From NCBI GenBank assembly GCA_016789265.1, contig JAEUQK010000022.1:47776-111775 (forward strand): DNA of 64,000 nucleotides. Reading direction: 5' to 3'. This DNA comes from Blastocatellia bacterium. Lineage in GTDB: Bacteria; Acidobacteriota; Blastocatellia; Pyrinomonadales; Pyrinomonadaceae. The notes below the pieces were generated by a model. The model was not told the DNA's origin. It ran no database searches and saw nothing but the letters and a program-made list of their open reading frames with translations. The position numbers were made by a program, and so were the translations under genes. Below, piece by piece: positions 58,985 through 64,000 of the stretch; position 1 is the first letter of the stretch, and each line of letters starts with the position of its first letter.

Positions 58985-59743
58985 ATGCTCTTAGCAATTG
59001 ACATCGGTAACTCGTCGATCAAGTTCGGCATTTTCGACGGCCCTGACCTTTTCCACAAATTCACCATCCAGACTAAACGCGATTATACGGTCGAAGAGCT
59101 GATGTTCGACCGTCTCAAACTCGTCGATCAACAGTTCATTCAGGTCGATATCGGCACATGCATCGTTGCGTCCGTCGTTCCTGAGCTGAACGCGGTGTTC
59201 GCACACGTGTCCCGTGATCTTTTTAAAGTGACTGCACAGTTTGTCGATGCTGACTGGGACTTTGGATTCGAGATCAAATACGACCCGCCTTCAGCGGCAG
59301 GAGTTGACCGGCTTGTGAACGCATTTGCGGGAGTCGCAAAATACGGGAAACCAATGATCGTATGTAGTCTTGGGACCGCAACAACGATCGATGCCGTTAA
59401 TGCTAAAGGTGACTTTCTCGGCGGGGTCATTGCTCCGGGAATGCTCACCTCGGCAAAAGCTCTTCAGCTTGCTGCGTCGAAACTCCCGAATGTTCCGATC
59501 AATAAACCTAAGTCTTATATTGGAAACACGACCGTTGATTCGATCCAGGCAGGAATTGTCCTGGGCCACTTGGAAATGCTGACCGGCATGATCAACCACA
59601 TCCGCCTCGACCTCGGAGAAACGGTAAAAGTCGTGTTAACTGGTGGTTTCACACGAGTTCTCGAACCAGAGATCACAGCACTTGGAACCATCGACGAGAA
59701 TCTCACACTCGACGGTCTGCGTTTGCTTGCCGAAAGGCTCTAG
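58985..59743 (+). CDS. coaX: Type III pantothenate kinase
   Basis: A 252-residue ASKHA-fold kinase that phosphorylates pantothenate in coenzyme A synthesis. The phosphate 1 motif is LLAIDIGNSSIKFGIFD (Asp6), the substrate region is AGVDRLVNAFAG, and the phosphate 2 region is CSLGTATTIDAVN; GGFTR closes the adenosine motif. The length is typical. The stop overlaps the amidase stop on the other strand by four bases. A stable palindrome lies directly before the ATG. Confidence 0.93.
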   Translation: MLLAIDIGNSSIKFGIFDGPDLFHKFTIQTKRDYTVEELMFDRLKLVDQQFIQVDIGTCIVASVVPELNAVFAHVSRDLFKVTAQFVDADWDFGFEIKYDPPSAAGVDRLVNAFAGVAKYGKPMIVCSLGTATTIDAVNAKGDFLGGVIAPGMLTSAKALQLAASKLPNVPINKPKSYIGNTTVDSIQAGIVLGHLEMLTGMINHIRLDLGETVKVVLTGGFTRVLEPEITALGTIDENLTLDGLRLLAERL

Positions 59744-61317
59744 GCGTAGGTCGGCATAAACTTTGGTTTTCTTCTAGCCTTCGTTGCCTGTTCAAAGGCA
59801 TACGCGAATTTGATCAGCGTTTCTTCAGTCCAAGCCTTGCCGAAGAACGAAATTCCTATTGGAAGCTCCTTAGCAAATCCTGCGGGAACCGTGATGTTCG
59901 GGTAGCCGGCAACCGCCGGCATCGACGAACTCCCGACATATCCGCTTCCGCAATCGCCGCTGACCGTGTCTATCAGCCAAGTCGGGCCGTTTGAGGGTGC
60001 GACAATCGCATCAAGACGGTTTTTTTCAACAGCCTCGTCGATCCCCTCTTTCTGCGAAAAACGCCGACAGGTTTCCAAAGCGTCCAGATATTCTTTTGTG
60101 TTCAAATCACCCAGTTTCGCCGAGGCTTCCATTATCGACTGGCCGAAATATTTCAGTTCCCTCGCTGCGTTGTCGTTATTGAATTTCACCAGGTCGCTTA
60201 GGGTTTGATGTTTGCCCCCGCGTCCCCGCAGATACTTCTCAAGCCCGTCTTTGAACTCGTATTTGAGCACTAGAAACTCCGCATCGCCAAACTTGTTCAG
60301 GTTCGGGAACTTCACGTCGATCAGTTCCGCACCTTGTTTCTTAATTGCCTCGAGTGCGGCATTCATCGCCTTATCGACCGTCGCGTTGCGTCCCCAATAA
60401 TCGCGTGCAACTCCGATGCGTGCTCCGCGAAGGGCGTCGGGTCGTAACGAATTCCGATAATCTTTCTCTAGCCAAGAATTGTAGGTCTTTGTCGCAGCAT
60501 CGTTCGAGTCCGTCCCCTTGAGTATATTCAGCAAAACGGCAGCATCCGCCACCGATCTACACATCGGCCCGGCAGTATCTTGAGTGGCGGAGATGGGAAT
60601 GATGCCGCTTCGCGATACTAATCCGACGGTCGGTTTAAGACCCACGATGCCGTTTATCGACGATGGGCAGAGTATCGATCCGTCGGTCTCCGTGCCGATG
60701 CCTACCGCTGCAAGGTTTGCGGCTATCGCGGCTCCGGTTCCTGACGAAGACCCGCAAGCGTTGCGATCGAGGATGTAAGGATTTCGAGTCTGCCCGCCTC
60801 TGCCCGACCAGCCGCTTATCGACGTTTCGTCGCGGAAGTTTGCCCATTCGCTCAGGTTCGTCTTGGCGATGATAACGGCTCCGGCTTCACGCAGTTTCTT
60901 TACGATGAACGCATCTTCCTTCGGAACCGGAGCGTCCATTAACGCTAAACTCCCGGCCGTCGTTTTCATCTTGTCGGCGGTGTCGATATTGTCTTTGATC
61001 ACGACAGGAATACCGTGAAGCGGACCCTTGTGTTTCTTATTACGGCGTTCACGGTCGCGTTCCCGTGCGATCGTCAACGCGTCCGGGTTGACCTCGATGA
61101 TCGAGTTTATCTTTGGGTCAATAGTTCGGATACGGGCGAGATAGAAGCTCGTCAGAGCCTCGCTCGTCAACTGGCCTTTAGCCATCATCGCCGAAAGCTC
61201 CGATACCGTCGCTTCCTCAAACGACCTTACGGCACGTTGGCCTAAAACGCTCGACCCCAAAGCCATACCCGCAACCGCAGTCGCAGCACTCCCCAAGAAC
61301 TCACGCCGTTTCATCAC
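59740..61317 (-). CDS. Tat-exported amidase-signature hydrolase
   Basis: A 525-residue enzyme with a twin-arginine signal (KRREFLGSAATAVAGMALGS). The amidase-signature triad is Lys108 (VVIKDNID), a cis-Ser in the GSSSGTG segment (190-196) and the nucleophile Ser214 (ETDGSIL). Such enzymes cleave amide bonds; exported members are often peptide or aryl-amide amidases. It is not GatA, which is cytoplasmic and sits with gatB/gatC. The substrate is unknown. The ending HATKARRKPKFMPTYA-like tail is not conserved. Confidence 0.87.
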   Translation of the reverse strand: MMKRREFLGSAATAVAGMALGSSVLGQRAVRSFEEATVSELSAMMAKGQLTSEALTSFYLARIRTIDPKINSIIEVNPDALTIARERDRERRNKKHKGPLHGIPVVIKDNIDTADKMKTTAGSLALMDAPVPKEDAFIVKKLREAGAVIIAKTNLSEWANFRDETSISGWSGRGGQTRNPYILDRNACGSSSGTGAAIAANLAAVGIGTETDGSILCPSSINGIVGLKPTVGLVSRSGIIPISATQDTAGPMCRSVADAAVLLNILKGTDSNDAATKTYNSWLEKDYRNSLRPDALRGARIGVARDYWGRNATVDKAMNAALEAIKKQGAELIDVKFPNLNKFGDAEFLVLKYEFKDGLEKYLRGRGGKHQTLSDLVKFNNDNAARELKYFGQSIMEASAKLGDLNTKEYLDALETCRRFSQKEGIDEAVEKNRLDAIVAPSNGPTWLIDTVSGDCGSGYVGSSSMPAVAGYPNITVPAGFAKELPIGISFFGKAWTEETLIKFAYAFEQATKARRKPKFMPTYA

Positions 61318-61645
61318 GTTTCCCTCTCAATTATTCAGGCAGGATCACGCCATCATTGTCCGTCAGGTACTCGACTATTGCAAAGCCGATGCACGGCTGG
61401 ATCGTACCAGGTATTGGTAGGACAAACTGATAAGTTTAAGACGGTAGTACAGGTGCAACAGAAAGTGAGTAGTGGTTAACGGACCTTGGCGAATTGGGGA
61501 TCTCCGAAAGTCGGTTCTCCATTCCCAATTCCCAATTTTAACTTCTCCGTTCTCATTGCTGATGAAACCCATTTGCCCTCTCAGCCGTAATACCAAACTG
61601 TTCAGATCCTAGATCCATTCGAGAAATTCATATAGGAGAAACCAG
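61318..61645. other. Divergent spacer between amidase and propeller-amidohydrolase
   Basis: The 328 bases hold an inverted repeat GAATTGGG/CCCAATTC (61491-61498 with 61524-61531), and a ribosome-binding site AGGAGA at 61634-61639 for the downstream gene. The reading frame across the repeat on the minus strand looks like repeat-derived noise. Promoters for both flanking genes should be here, but I cannot pick them with confidence. Confidence 0.5.
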
Positions 61646-64000
61646 ATGTTCGCTTACGGACCGATCAAGAGGTTTATTGCCGCTGTCATGTTGGCAGCGT
61701 TCGTGCTGCCTGCTTTTGCACTTGCACAGGACCAGCCAAAGCCTGCCGACAAGAAAGAAGAAAAGAAAGACGAGAAGAAACCGGACGAAAAACAGCCGGA
61801 AGAGCTTCCGCTAAAGCCCGCAGAGACAATAAAGTTCACGACCGATGAAGGCACGTGGATGTCTCTCGACGTTTCGCCAGACGGAAGCACTATCGTGTTC
61901 GACATGCTCGGCGATATCTACACGCTCCCGATCGCCGGAGGCGAAGCAAAACGCATCATCGGAGGAATGGCGTTTGAAAGCCAGCCTAAGTTCTCGCCGG
62001 ACGGCAAATCGATCGTGTTTCTTAGCGACCGCAGCGGTGCCGAGAACGTCTGGGTCAGCAAGACCGACGGTACCGACGCAAAAGCGATCACAAAAGACAA
62101 GAAGGCGATGTGGGTCTCGCCGAATTGGACGTCCGATGGCAATTACATCATCGTTTCTAAGTCCGACCAATCCATCGGCACCTTCTATCCTTTCATGTAC
62201 CACAAGGATGGCGGTTCGGGTGTAAGCATCGGCCCGCCGGCTCCACCGCTTCCGGGACCGGGTCAGCCAGGACCGTTTCCTCCGCGAATGAACACGATGG
62301 GCCTTGTCGATTCGCCGAACGGACGTTTCATCTACTTTGCACAGCGTCAGGGAGCGTTCAACTACAACGCCCAGTTCCCGATTTGGCAAATATTCCGCTT
62401 TGACCGCGACACGAGCGAAGTTTCACGCCTGACCAACGCAGGCGGAAGTGCGATGCGCCCCGTTATTTCTCCTGACGGGAAGGATATGGTCTTTGCCACA
62501 CGCATCGGCACCAAGACAGCTCTCCGTGTCCGCAATCTCGAAACCAGTCAGGAACGCTGGCTTATCAACGGCGTAACACGCGACGATCAGGAATCTCGTG
62601 CGACACGCGACACGTTCCCGGGATACGATTTTATGCCCGACGGAAAGTCGCTCATCGTTCCCATCGACGGAAAGATCAAGCGTGTCGATTTTGCAACGGG
62701 ACAGGCGACGACCATTCCGTTTACGGCAAACGTCGAAGCCGAGATCGGCCCACGCGTTCATTTTGACTACAAGGTTGACGATTCCGCGACCGTAAAGGCC
62801 CGCCTTATCCGCTATCCGACCATCTCGCCTGACGGTAAGCGTGTTGCGTTCACGGCGTTCAATCGTCTCTACGTAAAAGATCTTCCCGATGGCAAACCAA
62901 CACGTCTTACAAGCGGAAGCGACGGCGAGTTCATGCCCGCATGGTCGCCCGACGGCAGCAAGATCGCCTACGTGACCTGGAGCCAAACCGGCGGGCACAT
63001 TTACAGCATCGCTTCGACCGGCGGAAATCCGACGCGTCTGACCTCGACCGAGGCTTATTATTCAAGCCCTGTCTATTCGCCGGACGGCTCGAAGATCGTT
63101 TACATCACGGGTGCTGTCGCTGATCAGCTTTTTGCAGACATCCGCGAAGACCACTTGTTCTCGTCTCCCGAGGAAGAAGCACTTCACGGAAAGACACCGG
63201 GCGAGGTCACAGGAAACGGCGGTTTCACGAGCCTCGACCTTCGCTACATTCCCGCAAACGGCGGTGCTTCGACGCTTATCGGCTCTACTCAGGGCGGACG
63301 CGGGCCTCATTTCTCCAGCGACCCGAACCGCGTCTTTATGACGACCGGACAAGGGCTCGTTTCCATACGGCTTGACGGCTACGACCGCCGGACCCATCTG
63401 CGTGTAACAGGAAAAGGAACGCCTCCGCAGCTTCCGAACGCAGGAACGATAAAGGTCTCGCCGTCCGGCGACAAGGCGTTTGTCGAGCTGCAGGGCAAGC
63501 ACTATCTCGTGACCATCCCGCGTGTCGGCAGAGAGACGGTTACGGTGAGCCTCGCGGCGCCGACGTCAAGCGTTCCTTTCAAGAAGATGTCGATCTACGG
63601 CGGCGATTATCTCGAATATTCCGAAGACGGCAAGTCAGTTAGCTGGTCGTGGGGAACAAAGCTCTACCGCCAGAATGTCAACGAAGATAAGCCTCAGGAA
63701 TACGACATCATCGTCGAATCACCGAGAGCTAAACCAAGCGGAACGGTCGTCCTTTCAGGTGCAAAGATCGTCACGATGAAGGGTGACGAGATAATCCCGA
63801 AAGGCGATGTCGTCGTGACCGACAACCGCATCGTCGCAGTCGGCCCGAAGGGAAAGGTAACGATCCCCGCCGGTGCAAAGACCATCGACGTAACGGGCAA
63901 GACCATCATTCCCGGCTTCGTAGATGTCCACGCACACATGTGGCCGCCGCGTGACCTGCACCAAACGCAGGTGTGGCAGTATCTTGCCAATCTCGCTTAC
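61646..64000 (+). CDS. TolB-like propeller fused to amidohydrolase (partial, 3' end missing)
   Basis: The frame starts at an ATG (61646) with AGGAGA upstream and runs off the window after 785 codons. The N-terminus has a signal peptide (FIAAVMLAAFVLPAFALAQ), then a charged Lys/Glu linker. PD40/TolB-type propeller blades follow (DVSPDGSTIVF, PKFSPDGKSIVFLSDRSG, PVISPDGKDMVFATR, PTISPDGKRVAFTAFN, PAWSPDGSKIAYVTW, PVYSPDGSKIVYITG). From about residue 700 an amidohydrolase domain begins (LSGAKIVTMKGDE, FVDVHAHMW with the HxH metal pair). Secreted amidohydrolases of this plan are common in Acidobacteriota and Bacteroidota. The substrate is unknown and the catalytic domain is incomplete. Confidence 0.85.
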   Translation, partial: MFAYGPIKRFIAAVMLAAFVLPAFALAQDQPKPADKKEEKKDEKKPDEKQPEELPLKPAETIKFTTDEGTWMSLDVSPDGSTIVFDMLGDIYTLPIAGGEAKRIIGGMAFESQPKFSPDGKSIVFLSDRSGAENVWVSKTDGTDAKAITKDKKAMWVSPNWTSDGNYIIVSKSDQSIGTFYPFMYHKDGGSGVSIGPPAPPLPGPGQPGPFPPRMNTMGLVDSPNGRFIYFAQRQGAFNYNAQFPIWQIFRFDRDTSEVSRLTNAGGSAMRPVISPDGKDMVFATRIGTKTALRVRNLETSQERWLINGVTRDDQESRATRDTFPGYDFMPDGKSLIVPIDGKIKRVDFATGQATTIPFTANVEAEIGPRVHFDYKVDDSATVKARLIRYPTISPDGKRVAFTAFNRLYVKDLPDGKPTRLTSGSDGEFMPAWSPDGSKIAYVTWSQTGGHIYSIASTGGNPTRLTSTEAYYSSPVYSPDGSKIVYITGAVADQLFADIREDHLFSSPEEEALHGKTPGEVTGNGGFTSLDLRYIPANGGASTLIGSTQGGRGPHFSSDPNRVFMTTGQGLVSIRLDGYDRRTHLRVTGKGTPPQLPNAGTIKVSPSGDKAFVELQGKHYLVTIPRVGRETVTVSLAAPTSSVPFKKMSIYGGDYLEYSEDGKSVSWSWGTKLYRQNVNEDKPQEYDIIVESPRAKPSGTVVLSGAKIVTMKGDEIIPKGDVVVTDNRIVAVGPKGKVTIPAGAKTIDVTGKTIIPGFVDVHAHMWPPRDLHQTQVWQYLANLAY

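Noticed and set aside
59740..61317. GatA subunit of the tRNA amidotransferase
   Set aside because: The protein has a twin-arginine export signal and no gatB or gatC neighbours, which fits an exported amidase instead.
61375..61596. Short reading frame on the minus strand in the 61.4 kb spacer
   Set aside because: It spans the GAATTGGG inverted repeat, has a repeat-derived composition and no ribosome-binding site, so it is not taken as a gene.

Overview
The window looks like chromosomal backbone of an Acidobacteriota bacterium, most likely class Blastocatellia (Pyrinomonadaceae-like). This is an inference from gene content and protein style: roughly 50% GC, NFACT/RqcH and DUF2203 variants of acidobacterial type, many secreted beta-propeller proteins, a Ser/Thr kinase with a sulfatase-modifying-type domain, and ergothioneine genes. 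No 16S gene is present, so the assignment is unproven. I see no prophage, insertion sequence, CRISPR array or defence island. The DNA is densely coding, with about 58 genes, one tRNA and short intergenic gaps, several of which carry palindromic elements.

Layout. 1-1.1 kb: 3' end of kynurenine 3-monooxygenase and an overlapping KynB-like cyclase. 1.1-6.8 kb (minus): M15 peptidase, TIGR01777 epimerase, cytochrome c lipoprotein, acyl-CoA ligase, NadB. 6.8-9.1 kb: tandem SRPBCC genes divergent from an ArsR regulator with a leaderless-looking promoter, then LysM/BON proteins. 9.3-11.1 kb: aroK-aroA. 11.2-15.8 kb (plus): RsbW-like kinase, STAS protein, a secreted TPR protein, era, prmA. 15.8-21.1 kb (minus): YCF48-repeat protein, rnhA, SbcC/Rad50-like ATPase. 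21.1-24 kb: small unknown gene, then ECF sigma, anti-sigma and DUF4097 protein. 24-28.2 kb: MoxR, polysaccharide-polymerase-like membrane protein and DUF58 protein. 28.3-29.1 kb: long inverted repeat, prepilin-like gene, tRNA-Val. 29.1-37.4 kb: small secreted protein, TspO-like protein, aroDE, ThiF/MoeB E1, NDH-2, secreted propeller, SDR. 37.4-42.7 kb: zinc-ribbon proteins, rlmB, NYN and DUF2203 proteins, RDD protein. 42.8-53.1 kb: rqcH, then (minus) TlpA lipoprotein, FHA-ABC transporter, kinase-FGE fusion, leuS. 53.5-59.7 kb (plus): small protein, HEAT protein, egtB, egtD, birA, vanW-like, a small acidic protein, coaX. 59.7-64 kb: Tat-exported amidase, and a propeller-amidohydrolase running off the end.

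How genes work together. Shikimate steps are split between aroK-aroA and a fused aroDE. NAD-related genes appear as a kynurenine branch and as nadB. egtB and egtD give the ergothioneine core. The kinase and FHA-ABC transporter resemble the mycobacterial PknF-Rv1747 pairing. ECF/anti-sigma/DUF4097 and RsbW/STAS are two separate regulatory modules. The most interesting non-coding signals are a leaderless autoregulatory arsR promoter, a 22-bp near-perfect inverted repeat abutting the prepilin promoter, and families of palindromic intergenic elements, one of which seems to have supplied the last codons of the vanW-like gene.
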